A DNA stretch of 64,000 nucleotides from Cryptomeria japonica (lineage: Eukaryota; Streptophyta; Pinopsida; Cupressales; Cupressaceae): the NCBI RefSeq assembly GCF_030272615.1, contig NC_081409.1, forward strand, positions 21,144,260 through 21,208,259. Reading direction: 5' to 3'. Of this stretch, positions 1 to 11,489 are shown piece by piece. Each line of letters starts with the position of its first letter. Position 1 is the stretch's first letter. The position numbers were made by a program, and so were the translations under genes. Below the pieces are notes generated by a model, which saw nothing but the letters and a program-made list of their open reading frames with translations, had not been told where the DNA came from and made no database searches.

Positions 1-1530
1 TGAGACGTCATGTCTTCCGGGCTTGGAAATTCTATCACGGAGGTTTTAATTTCATTAAGTATTTAGTTAGTTAATCTGGATTACCAACTAATCCTAAACT
101 TTTTTGGTGATTGAATTACTCACCGGGATTTTTTTCTCATCAAAGCCATGTTTAGAGGAGTAATGGATAACAAATCTCTTTTTTGAAGGGGTTTCTTTAG
201 GGTTCAGAATAAAATATATCGTATTTGATTACTTTTGTAACATAAAATAAAATAAAATTATTGACTTTCAACATCGGATTATATTCCCTTACAATATGTC
301 CAGAGGTCTTTCTACATTTTCTCTCTTTTATTTTTTAATAGATTTTATCTATCATTAATTTGTGTATTTTATGTGATTTTAAAAATTAATCACTACAGTG
401 TAAAAGGTGTAATTGCTAATATTTGTTTGACTATTAATTGTAATTTGATTGTTTGATTGTTATTAGACTATTAATTGTGATTTGATTGTTTGATTGTTAA
501 TTTTTTTTATGTTTGAAGGTGAGTCTCTTTCTTTGATTTTTTGAGTTTATATAATCTAGCTTTCATTGATTTTTTGAGTTGATATAATCTATCATTTTTT
601 AATGTATTTATATGCTTCTATTATGATTACTCTCTATGTTGGGGTATAATTGTTATTTGATTGTGTTTGACTATAGACTCTCATTTTATTTTTTATTGAT
701 TGTTCGAAATAGTCTCTTTCTTTGACTTTTTATTAGATTCAAGAACTTATTTTACAAATAAAATCACAAATAAAATCACAATAAAAAACTAAAAATACAA
801 AAAAATATTAAAAAAAATCACAATAAAAAACAAAAAATACAAAAAAACATATTTAAATAGTTTTAAGAAATTAATTTTGGTTATATAATTTTTTAATTAT
901 CTTTTGATATAAAAAATAATGTTAAATATTATTTTTTAAAAAATTTAGGAATTTTTTATTTAAAGTTCATTTGCTCTTGAACATATTAATCTTTTACAAA
1001 TTTTAAAAAATACGTGTATGAGCTATATGAGATTTTTTAAGGTCTCGCTATTAGTTGTCTGTGACCGACAACGTGGAACATTTTCTTGAATCAGGAAGAG
1101 TGCAATATGGATATGTGGTTGTCGAACAACAAATTACAATGGATAGTGTGAATGTAGAGGATAATTCTTATGTGACCCAAACTGGCAAAAATCCTACCAA
1201 ATAAAAAACCATGACTGGTGGGACCGACTGACTTTTTAATCTTGCTTAAGATAAGCTTTCGCATGATCAGATTTCAATTTTTACAAACATTGGAAAATCA
1301 TTTTAATTTTTTCCCTGCTCAACATTTGATTGGTCATCTATTTTACATTTATTTATATTTTAAAGAAAGAAAAAAAAAGCCCCAAGAAAAAGTACACTAG
1401 CCAATCAGGAAAATCTAAAAAATATGAAAAAAATGATATTAATAAATAAATTAAGTCAACAATAGGATAAACTATAGGATAAATGCATGACACGGTTTTT
1501 GGAGCAAAGTAAATTGAAAAAGCGATGGAA
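1..1530. other. AT-rich intergenic sequence, no gene seen
   Basis: Very AT-rich sequence with A and T runs and short near-repeats such as the repeated tttgattgtttgattgtta phrase around 420-500. The few open frames are short and have no recognisable domain. I see no gene, RNA or complete mobile element here. Confidence 0.6.
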
Positions 1531-1539
1531 ATGAAAACA

Positions 1540-1570
1540 TTAGTCTCCGCCTATAGATAGGCGGGACTAA
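1540..1570. repeat. Short hairpin
   Basis: A GC-richer inverted repeat in an AT-rich setting. The arms CCGCCTAT (1547-1554) and ATAGGCGG (1557-1564) are perfect with a 2-nt loop. TTAGTC (1540-1545) and GACTAA (1565-1570) extend the stem after one bulged T. It lies 350 bp left of a larger hairpin and may belong to the same foldback or MITE-like sequence; that link is inference. Confidence 0.75.
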
Positions 1571-1918
1571 TAATAATAATTTGATGTAGATCATTAAATC
1601 TACGTATTGCAGTATCCTGTAGATTATTAATACGGACTGTTGTATATATCCTTTGATGATCTACAGGAGATAATCAAAAGATGCAAGTCTTCTTCATGGA
1701 CCGCACAAACTAATGTCGACTATTGTATGTCGACTTCCTTGTTCTATAGTTGTATATCTATATTCTCCAACTGCGGAATATTGTCATGCACTTTTATATT
1801 GGGTCGAACTGTATCTATATTTCCTATCGTATCGTACTACAAAGTAATGATGCACTTTTATAGTATTCTCTCACCAACTGAAGGCAATAGTATTGGTATT
1901 ATATGTGCTCGGTCGGTC

Positions 1919-1985
1919 ACACATAGAGTGACGACTCTATGTGGAACCATGTTGGTTCCACATAGAGTCGTGACTCCTATGTGGA
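1919..1985. repeat. Long hairpin with four alternating copies of CTCTATGTGG
   Basis: The core arms at 1931-1949 and 1953-1971 are perfect 19-bp inverted repeats around a 3-nt loop. The outer arms (1919-1930 and 1972-1985) continue the pairing with one mismatch and a one-base bulge. The motif CTCTATGTGG or its complement occurs four times. No terminal repeats or target duplication of a transposon were identified, so the origin is unknown. Confidence 0.8.
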
Positions 1986-2079
1986 GATACGACCCTTGAT
2001 AACAATAAGCATTGCTTAACAATGTAATCGACATGATTAATATAATCGATACAATGTTATGATAACTAACATTAATCAT

Positions 2080-2081
<2 letters not shown>

Positions 2082-2117
<36 letters not shown>
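2082..2117. repeat. (AT)n microsatellite
   Basis: Uninterrupted alternating AT run of about 36 bp. Confidence 0.95.
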
Positions 2118-2120
<3 letters not shown>

Positions 2121-2639
2121 TGATTATATTAATATCATTGATGTTATGTATGATCGATAATATAAGGAATTATCAATTGTACATAGAATCAATGGTATGT
2201 ATAATCCGATACTCATATAGATGATCATTGAAACAAATCGATCATACAGTAATATACTCTGTGATCAGAATGTTAATCTATAGTGATGTATAATCAAGGA
2301 TAGAAATAAGGAATTAACTTTCAAATGTCTAAGGTCGTTAGGCCATTTAGACATTTGAACAGTTTAGAATCATCTGACCATTGCTACATATTTCAACACA
2401 TTATGATCAAATGAATTTGAGTGAAAATAGTACATTTAGTATATGTTTATAAAAAATTCTAATATTTCATTCGATTAAACATCGAATGATTATAAAAAAA
2501 AGTGAAATATAATATTCATATGAACAAAAATTAATTCTTCTAAGTTATTCCTCCTAAAATTTAAATCAATACAATTTACTCAAAATTTTAAAAATTAAAA
2601 TTTCTTAAAGAATTATTTCCTCGTCATTTTGCTTATATA

Positions 2640-3700
2640 TTATTGAGGTGATTAGTTTACCTTCCATCAAAATTTAAGAAGCAGGACCATGATTTTCCCT
2701 CAACGGTGTCAAAGTTTTCATTACATTGAAACAATATTATTTTCTTAATAGGTTTGGTAGGGTTTTTTCCTTAGAGAAGAATTAAGTATTCTTAATCTAT
2801 TTGAGTCAAGGTATATTAATAATGAATTAATAATAAAATTTCCAATTCTTGACTCTCAAAACTTCACCTGAAATTTTGTATTTCATTTTTTATAAATGTT
2901 TTGGAAGGATTTGTCCTTAGAGGAAGTCGAGTATTCCTAATTCTAAAGCTAAATGCATTTTAGTCAGATTAGTATTAATAATGGATGAATGATAAAAGTT
3001 TCAATGCTTGACCCTTCTAAATACCACCTAAAATTTTGAGACATAGTAGTACTAGATGTGAAAGGAATTATCTAATGCTTTCACCAATGTAAACATCACC
3101 TGAAATTTTGTGTTTCATTTTTCTTAAATGGTTTGGTATATTTTATCTTTAGAGGAAAGTTGAATTTTATTGATATTGAAAGGAACTTAATGTTTAAATG
3201 TGCTTGAATCAAAATTTTAACAATAGTAGGTGGGTACGGAAAATTCCAATATCTTACCCTACCAAATATCAAAGAAATGTAATAAATATTAAATAAAATG
3301 TTCATATTCAAAAAATGAATTACTACTGCTAAAATATAAATCAAAATAGTTTGACTAGGAAATTATACAGCCAAATTTTATACTATTGTATTTAAAGTAG
3401 TTTGATAAATTTTATCTTTGGAAAGTTAAGTTTTATCAATCTTAAGAAATACACTATCATTAATTGTATTTAAGTTAAAATAACATTATTAATGAATAGT
3501 AAATAAAAATTCCAATTCTTTATCTATCTAAATATCATCTAAATTTCATCTAAATTTTTGACACAAAAATAGTACTAGTACTAGATGGATGAGGAAAGAT
3601 TCAATGCTTATATAACGTAAACATCACCTAAAATTATGCATTACATTTTGTTGAAATAATTTGGTAGTTTTTGTCTTTAGAAAAAATTCACGTGCTCTTG
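2640..3700. repeat. Diverged tandem repeat, family R1
   Basis: Irregular units share the phrases ttggtaga-ttt-gtctttagaggaaagttgaa, tgatt-aatgtatttgaatcaa, aaattccaatgcttgac and atcacctaaaattttg. Units start near 2770, 2917, 3147, 3410 and 3673, so spacing varies from about 150 to 260 bp. The same family recurs at 13190-13610. There is no coding potential. Confidence 0.6.
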
Positions 3701-4313
3701 CCTTTTGAATGCAGTATATAAGTACAAGGAAAGATATAATGAAAGGAACCTCTGTGCTATAGCTCTGAATTTTCTGCCCCGCGTGTTGGACTTAACCAGA
3801 AAAAAGGATTCTCGTGCGATACTGAAAATACAATTGTTACCACCCGCAAATTTTATCCTGCAATATTTAGTGGCTTTTATGTACGTGCATATTTAAGTTT
3901 TAGTTCTATCATTAAATATTCAATATAAATGTCATTTCTTTTATCTTAAATTAATTTTTTTAATTTCTAATTTATCATAAATTTTATCATATGATGAGTT
4001 AATTCTTTTCCATTTTAACATTGAGGTGACATGATCTTGGTGTTCTATTATATAATGGGTACATTTTTTCAAATTAATAAACAAAAACAAAAGAAGTAAT
4101 CAATTAAATTGTATTTATTATATAATTAAATTATTTTCTAATATTTATATGTGCATATCCTATTAAATTTGTCTACAAGTATATCTTATTCAATGTTTTG
4201 GAGTAGGATATGGATATTCATTAAAGTATAAAGGATAAATGAATTTCACCAAATGTCATAGTTAATTTGTCCTCAGATATGAATGTAACTTGTGGAAGGT
4301 GGAAGCACACATA

Positions 4314-4316
<3 letters not shown>
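3701..4316. other. AT-rich sequence, nothing recognised
   Basis: No gene or element identified; the one open frame (63 codons) has no recognisable feature. Confidence 0.5.

Positions 4317-4370
<54 letters not shown>
4317..4370. repeat. (CT)27 microsatellite
   Basis: Perfect 54-bp CT dinucleotide run. It gives a spurious minus-strand Arg-Glu repeat frame. Confidence 0.97.
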
Positions 4371-4376
<6 letters not shown>

Positions 4377-4855
4377 GCCATTGTACAAAAAAATATGAAT
4401 TAAATTAGAGAGTAAGATTTGTTTCATTTTTGTTTGAGTCCAATGATGTTTAGTTTTATGTGGGAGTTCTATTTTCTATCTATATCTAGTGGTTTTTGGT
4501 GTTGTAATCTTTGCTGAAAATAAAAATGGGGATTTAATTATATGGAAAGCATTCATGTGTGGGAATTGGATCCTTTCACAATTCCAACAAATACGCTATA
4601 AAAATATGAAATTTATAGTGATATGAAGGGGTTTCATCACTAAAATGAAAATTGGTTATCTTTCTAATATACTCAAAGAAATTAGTTTCTATAGCAACCT
4701 TCTTGTTATTGTTACATCAAATTTGTGTTAGTTTGAAAGGGAATGTGTCAATTTCTTAATGCATTTTGAATAATTTCAAATATATATATATGGACACCAA
4801 ATTTTGGGTTTATTTTATATTTATTTATTTTTTAAATGTGGATGTAATATTAGTT

Positions 4856-5981
4856 TTTGATTAAGGGTAAATGGGTTTTGAGGGGACCCGAAACCCCAGG
4901 TTTTGAAGGTATGTGAAACCTTCAAATTTTACCAAGATCTGGAACCCACATAACAATGCTGCTAAAAGAAAAGAACGTCAGCGAACCAAAAACCAAGCCA
5001 CAAAGTGTCCTTAACACATAACAATGGTTTTACAAGGCTCCCTAAACCTACAAAATATTGGGGTTTTGAAAGGTTACTCTAACCTTCATCAAGGGTTTTA
5101 AATTGGCTCCCAAAACCAACAAAAAAGGGTTTTCCCAGGCTCCCATAACTAGTAGCATAGTCATCAGCTTACCAACAATACAACTAACCCTTAACCAAAA
5201 ACGGGCAGGCAGGGAAGAGAGTAGTCCAAAAGTCCCCAAAAAATAGTCATGGACCAGCAAAGAAAAATCTCCTCCACCTTAGAAGGAGGACTATCCAGAA
5301 TAGGGATTAGAAAAAGGGATTAAGCAAAGGAAACCCTAACCCAGAATAAAATATGAGAAGACCAGAGGGTCTTCTCACCCCTAAAACAGTGAAACCCCTC
5401 CAAAACAACCATACTCTACCATGACAAGACTGAGCCTTGTTCCTGAGGCCCAGAGAAATAGAAAGGGACAGGGGATCTCCCCACACAGACTCAAGAAAGA
5501 AAAAGCCATGTAGAATAGTCTGCAACCCATTGTGGGGCACCAAGGACAAACCTGCACCACCAAAAAGATAGGACCAAACAAATAGGGTAGGCAAAAAAAA
5601 TCTGCCAACCCTTGAAAGGGACCCATAGCCTAGCCTGACATAGGGCACCAAAGCCAAAACACCTACATGTGAGATCAAAGACACACAATAAGGAACATCT
5701 CCTATGAGCAAAGAACTGCAACCAACCGGAAGCACAACAATCTCACTACACAAAAACACGAAAAGGGAAAAGGACACACCGCCCACCTCAGCGTGATCAA
5801 ACCACACAATCTGCAAACCATAGAAGCCTACGTAGAATTCAAGGCAACCAACTTGGGCCAATGAGAAGAGGTCCCCCCCTTCACTATCTACCTCATCATC
5901 ATCCTCGTCTCCATCGCGTGAATTAGCAGGCGTCGAAACCCTAGCTTGCCCCACTCCTCCTTTCTCGCTCATCACTTTGTT
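4856..5981 (-). mobile_element. Retroposed insertion A with perfect 19-bp target-site duplication
   Basis: A GC-richer 1,126-bp block in an AT-rich setting. The 19-bp string TGTGGATGTAATATTAGTT occurs directly at both edges (4837-4855 and 5982-6000). Long duplications of this kind are left by LINE-type target-primed reverse transcription. On the minus strand the block ends CTTAATCAAA at the duplication, a short A-rich tail, so the 5' end is at 5981. Insertion B at 61308-62412 has a similar size and a similar tail (TTAATCAAAA). I cannot see a reverse transcriptase, so this may be a 5'-truncated LINE, a non-autonomous retroposon or a processed transcript. Confidence 0.8.
5307..5972 (-). CDS. 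Unrecognised open frame inside retroposed insertion A
   Basis: An open frame of about 221 codons whose first ATG (5972-5970) lies 10 nt from the 5' end of the insertion. The first 35 residues are acidic and hydrophilic (start MSEKGGVGQARVSTP, then a run of Asp and Glu). The remainder is rich in Leu, Phe, Val and Gly, with no domain I recognise and no clear transmembrane periodicity. The start near the 5' end could mean a genuine mRNA 5' region was copied, but the hydrophobic part may simply be a translation of T- and G-rich DNA. No function is assigned. Confidence 0.25.
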   Translation of the reverse strand: MSEKGGVGQARVSTPANSRDGDEDDDEVDSEGGDLFSLAQVGCLEFYVGFYGLQIVWFDHAEVGGVSFSLFVFLCSEIVVLPVGCSSLLIGDVPYCVSLISHVGVLALVPYVRLGYGSLSRVGRFFLPTLFVWSYLFGGAGLSLVPHNGLQTILHGFFFLESVWGDPLSLSISLGLRNKAQSCHGRVWLFWRGFTVLGVRRPSGLLIFYSGLGFPLLNPFF

Positions 5982-6559
5982 TGTGGATGTAATATTAGTT
6001 AATGTGATAAAAAAAAAGTGTTAATTTTCTTGAGTTAGATTTTCTCTCTTTAACTAAAAATTCTATATCAATATTTCATTTCTTGCATATGTAAAATTTA
6101 AGTTTTATTTTTTTTATTACGCAACCATGATTCATCATCATTTTATAATTTAAATCTTGTAAAAATAAGATTTTTTTTTAAAGGTTAAAACCAATGTTTT
6201 TTCATCAGTTCACTAGTCACCAAGTTTCAACTCTTACACAACCTAGAATTCTATAAAATATCTCATATGTTTTAGCTACACTATGATAATATCAATTAGT
6301 GGATATAGCTAGGATGGAAATCTTACATGAGCTATTTTGTATCTTCTATGGTATGAGCTCTATAGTCTAGCCAAATATGTATCCTTCGAATCATGTAAGG
6401 ACATCTATCAAAGGTTAAAATAAGGGGTATTTTTAGTAAATGATGTAGAAGAAAGTTCCTAGTAGACATGTATGCAAAAGATAAAATTCTAGATAATACA
6501 TCTGAGAAATATGAGAAAATACCTAAAGAGATTATAGGTTCTATAGGTTTATTAGACAA

Positions 6560-8385
6560 TGTTACCTCTTATTAACTTCCTATTATATATATCTAAAGAA
6601 TATTTTTCTTCACATCAATATCATTTGAAATTTATCATAAAACTATTATTCTTAACATTATTTCCCTCTTGTAAATGTTTAATTTTCTACCACTATCACA
6701 TCATCATCTCATCTACAACCTAATTTAACAACTACCTCCATTATTTAGACTAATGTGTTCATTCATAACTATATTATCCCTTATCGTAGCTATCTATTAT
6801 ATGTCCACATCAAAAAATACACATGCATAATGAAATTTAGTTAAAATACATCCATAGCCTCATATTACTCTAAATATGCATTATTTTACTATCATCCATA
6901 TATTTTTCATCATTTAGCCATACCATAACCATATATTTTTTCTCATAGAATATATCATAGCTTACACACATACCATATCCTCATATACATTCATATCATA
7001 GAATCCTCTTTTAACATATCATCTTCATATGTATCCATATCTTAGATCGCTCACTTTACCTTTCACATCCACATAATATCATTCCTAGTACATAATATAG
7101 ACTTATACCATAGGTGCTCATCCATGATCAAATTACCCACTTCTAGGTATTCATATTCTCGATTAGGTTATCACCTAAACCTATAATATACCTTAATATA
7201 CATCCATATCATAATATCCATTGTCACTTACATTATAACATGCATGCAATACCATATGTTTCAACCATCATCTATATCCATCATATACCATTACCCTATC
7301 TAATTCATAGGTGTCTACTTTCACATGCATCCATAACCTAATTCAAACAATCAAATCCATCCACATCCTAAACATTCATTTTAATTTTCTAAACACTCAT
7401 TATCCAACATCTTCAACCATCATTTGCATAAACTTTTCTTTTCACCTCCATATCATACCACCACATTGTCAAAACCATACCATCAAGTACATTAATATTC
7501 ATATTCATATATAATCATTCTTAGACAATCATACCTTATGTTTGAACATCACTTACCTTTGTTTTATTCCCCATCCATTTTTATTAAATTAGAACATACA
7601 TCCATCACCATAGGTTTCGATAATTATCTATATGCATCATATACTAGTATTTTGATTTAGTTCTAGGTTTCCATCTTCACATAGATTCATTTGACATAAG
7701 CTAGACTACTATCTCCATCCACATCATAAAAATCCATTATCATTTAATATACGTCCATTATTTTAAATCTTGGACAATCCTTTATTTACACTTTACTTTT
7801 CACATCCATATTATCACATAATTTAACATCCATAGTCACATATCATCCTTCATAGACATTAATATCTTAGATTACACAATAATCGATATCCCTATCATAC
7901 CAATATTTACATATATACCATATCTCCATTATAATATCCATTGTCATTTACATTAGCATATGCATCTATTATTGTAGGAATCAACCTTCATACATCCTTG
8001 TTTTGTCCACAAGCTAGGTTGAAATCTACATAGACAATCACATTTTGTATTTACAATCATACAATACCATACCACTATTTGCATTAAAAGTATATCACCC
8101 AGGTTTGGTGATCTAATAATGCTATCATATTATCATATACATCCATAATTATAAACTTATACTATCATCGACATTCACATCCAACTATCATCCTAGGTTT
8201 ATAACACCATCCTACATCTGTAGCATAACATATCATATCATATTCTATCACGTATCATACTATAGAAAACATTCTTCCTACATCAACATATCTCAACCAT
8301 TCATACATATACATAAAACATCCTCTTCCATATCATCCCAAGTATCATCCATTTCATTCTAATTACATAACGTTATTATTTATAG
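6560..8385. repeat. G-depleted, C/A/T-rich degenerate tract
   Basis: For about 1.8 kb the plus strand contains only a few G per 60 bases and is full of variants of catatccat, atcatatcc and taccatatcc. This looks like an expanded and degraded short-unit repeat. It has no credible coding frame. Confidence 0.7.
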
Positions 8386-8398
8386 TGAGTTTTAAAAT

Positions 8399-8871
8399 AT
8401 GTCCAAAAATTTCCTCTCCAATTTGAATGCCTTAAGGAAACTTTTTGGGACCAAGAGTGGTTGTAACCAATGTAGCAAATTATGTATTGATAGAGAACTT
8501 CATGAGCTTTTTGATATGTCAAATAGTTCATCAATCAAAAAAATTGATCAAAACTTATGGTGTTTGAAATTTGGATCTCTTAAAATAGGAGATGAAAAAA
8601 CTTGTTGGATACATAAAGGAGTTGCATGGGGGAGTCACACATGTTAGTATGTATTTTTATAGATCATAGGGAATCTTGGATTGAAGATAATTTGGGTACC
8701 ATTTTTTGGGTTATTTTCAACATATATTTTATATTGTTGATTTATGGTTTCATGGGTAAAAGCACATACCCGTGTCATAGTTTTATAAAGGAAGTGGCCA
8801 ACACAACTAGAACTATTCAACTTCGATTGCATAAAAGTGGAATTTCTAATTTGAATCTAAAAATGACATAA
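8399..8871 (+). other. Two overlapping short open frames, unrecognised
   Basis: Frames 8399-8647 (82 codons) and 8626-8871 (81 codons) sit directly right of the G-depleted tract, in sequence with more ordinary base use. The first has four Cys in its middle (GCNQCSKLC and a later Cys) and ends WGSHTC. Neither matches a family I know. They could be a frameshifted remnant of one gene or chance frames. Confidence 0.15.
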
Positions 8872-8879
8872 ACTAATGA

Positions 8880-10390
8880 AATGTAGAAATATTCATGAAA
8901 TTTATGCCTGTTATGTTTTGAATATTAAAAAAAATGATTTTTTTATATATTCAAAGGAAGATTTTTTATTGTCGAAAAATGTTGAAAATTAGGGGGTCTA
9001 GTCGGCATAACCAAAAATAATGAAAACACATTTTTTATTCGGGATTTAAATTCTCCAAATAAATGACATGCATATGCAATGTAGAAAAAAAGAAAAATTA
9101 AATTTTGATGTATGTTTTCCTCGTAATAACATTTTAAAGTCCAACATAGCTGAATTTCATAGTTTTAATTTGGTGTCACTTTTTGTCTATTAAGTTTATC
9201 ATTACCAAAAAATAAATTATACCCTTTTGGAAAAGATTTTATCCTCTAATGAAATATATATTTTGTAAAATATTTTAATACAGTTTAATATTTTTTTTAA
9301 TTTCAAATTAGCCTCTTCTCAAATTTAAAAACCTACTTGCAATATTTAAAAAATAAAACACATTCAAATTAATTATCAAAAATTTAAAATATATATACAT
9401 GTCTAGATTCGTGACTTTGAGCTCTACAAAAGGGTATTCTTAGATTTTTTACTACAGAAAAATACAGCAAAAGTTAAAAGTTTAATAATTTATTGAAAAA
9501 TGATTATGTGGTTGTCACTTAGGATGTGATGAGGAAGCAATAGACCAGAAGGAGGGTAACCTTGCTCCAACCAATCTCTAAGGCACACGAACTCAATCTG
9601 CAATCCCTAATTCTAAAGATCCTTACATAGCACCAAGTCAAGAAATGGTTCAATGTCACCAAACAACACCTTGGGAGATCCAAAGGATCCACTATTTCCA
9701 CTTAAAAAGAGCTAACGCTTCTCAAGTTCTTGTGTGACAACACACATCGTTTCTTTCATAAGTGGGCTACTACTAGACTTTAAGGTTTGAATGGCCCACT
9801 TGACCAATTCAACACAACAATCCTTGGGGGGGTGTCCTCACAACACCTTAACACAAATGAAACATGATTTCATGATTTAGATCCACTGGAACATCAATTT
9901 TGACTCACTTGCCCATAAACAGAACCGGTTGCAATTAGGCCTCCTTTTGAGGGAATTGGGTGATAACTTTTGACACCCTGAGGATCTAAGCAAAAAATAT
10001 ACATTCAGATACCCTTTTGGGAGTTGTCAACAATATCTCAGTTTCTGGTACTGAATCAACTTGCAGATATTCCAACCAGTGTTGTACTAACACACCTAAT
10101 AGGGCTTTTAGACCTATTTGACTAAACGCCTTTCACAAAATAGTTTGGTTATCCTAATGGGTGACCATCACGGACCATGAAATATTTTTTAAACCTCCAA
10201 ATTACTCTTCTATAACATTCAAACCCTTTTCCAGTGTTCTACCACTCAATTCTCTCGCACTGCACTCATCAAACTGGTTTGTCACATAGAGATGCCAGAC
10301 CTAGGGTTAGTTCTCCATCCTCTTCACCCTGTTGTATCCTCTTTATGAATTTTGGGTACTAATATATGATACAGTGGCCTATCACCTCCT
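8880..10390. other. No gene recognised; may contain the far end of a retroelement LTR
   Basis: 8880-9500 is AT-rich with no feature. From about 9500 the base composition rises and resembles the adjoining LTR sequence, but I could not find its terminal CA or a primer site. Confidence 0.35.
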
Positions 10391-10399
10391 GTAACAATA

Positions 10400-11486
10400 G
10401 AATGTCCAGTTAAGGATTGATAGGCCAAAACCCATTATTGCAGTCAAACCCTAGGGGTTTAAGGGTTTTAGGCTACCCGATAAAGGTTTGCTTGTTGAAT
10501 GGGGCAACGGCCACTTCAAGACTTCACACTCAAAGAAAAATAAAGGTAAAACAATCTAGTTATAGTAACTATGCCATGACTATTCTTGCCAATCCACCTT
10601 CAGTATGCAATCAACAGAAAATAGATAGTTTTTCCAAGTTTCCAACAGTTCTTGATGCTTCAATTTCTTTCCAAATCAACCAACTCAGCCAACATACATT
10701 CTTTGGTGTTTGGTGCCTTTGAAGATGTTTCCCAAATAACCACAACCTCGTCCAACTATTTTTCAAACTGACCGACCATTGGAAAATCACGACTTACAAA
10801 AAGTGCAAAATTGTCATGATAACAAATTGACAATATGACAACTTTTGCATAATTCAATCAACTTAGACTCTAGACTATCATAGTCTCCCAAAATGATTAG
10901 ATTTGATTCTAAAATATCAAAAATGACTCAAATAGACTTTTGGTCACTTGATCCCTCAATTTAGACCATTGTGACCCTTATTGACTCAATTTGCTCTACT
11001 AGACCCTAGATGACAATTTGACCCAAACATGGACAAACTTGTCGCACTCCTAGGACATTTAATTACAAAAGGGAGCCATAGGGTCTAGGGGGTTGACCTT
11101 AGTTGGTTAAAGCATTGATTTCTCAATGTGGAGACCCAAGTTCAACTCCCAAGAGGGACATCTTTGTGGAATTCTAAGTTGTGACTCTTGGTCTTCCATT
11201 GGTTGTATTTGTCACATTGTTTAAAGTGGATTTCTAAGTTGTGACCCTTGGTCTTCCAATTGTTGTTTCTAGTTTGGTGTTCGAAAGGAGCTTGTATTTG
11301 TGCTCAAAAGGAGCTAGTATTTGTAATAAGCTTGCTCGAAAGGAGCTGGTAATTGTAATAAGTTTGTAATTGTTCTATGATACTTAATACAAAAAAAGGA
11401 CCCATGCAGTCTTATTACATTCATTCTAGGCTAATAAATCATCTTGTTCTTGGTTCATGTCTTCATAGGTAGGTGCTCCTGTACCA
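10400..11486 (-). mobile_element. Probable 3' LTR of the minus-strand chromovirus remnant
   Basis: Read on the minus strand, the LTR begins TGGTACAGGAGCACCTA at 11486, just after a purine-rich tract (complement of 11487-11500). The plus-strand chromovirus 3' LTR begins TGGTGCAAGAGCACCTA at 26542, in the same relation to its chromodomain, which supports this start. A hairpin around 10804-10849 (TGCAAAATTGTCAT and ATGACAACTTTTGCA) corresponds to the palindrome in the other element's LTR. A SINE interrupts it at 11087-11398. The far boundary is not resolved. Confidence 0.5.
11087..11398 (+). mobile_element. tRNA-derived SINE
   Basis: The head has a tRNA-like layout: a box A-like segment TTAGTTGGTTAAAGC (11099-11113), an anticodon-arm-like CATTG/CAATG stem, and a box B-like GTTCAACTC (11140-11148). 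Together these would form an internal RNA polymerase III promoter. The body holds two copies of aagttgtgac-cttggtcttcc (about 59 bp apart) and three copies of a ctcgaaaggagct phrase. It ends in aatacaaaaaaagg. Flanks ggagccatagggtct and ggacccatgcagtct may be an old, diverged target duplication (4 mismatches in 15). It lies inside the LTR of the minus-strand chromovirus. Confidence 0.65.
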
Positions 11487-11489
11487 TAC

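Noticed and set aside
4221..4427. Minus-strand frame with Arg-Glu repeats
   Set aside because: It comes from the (CT)27 microsatellite.
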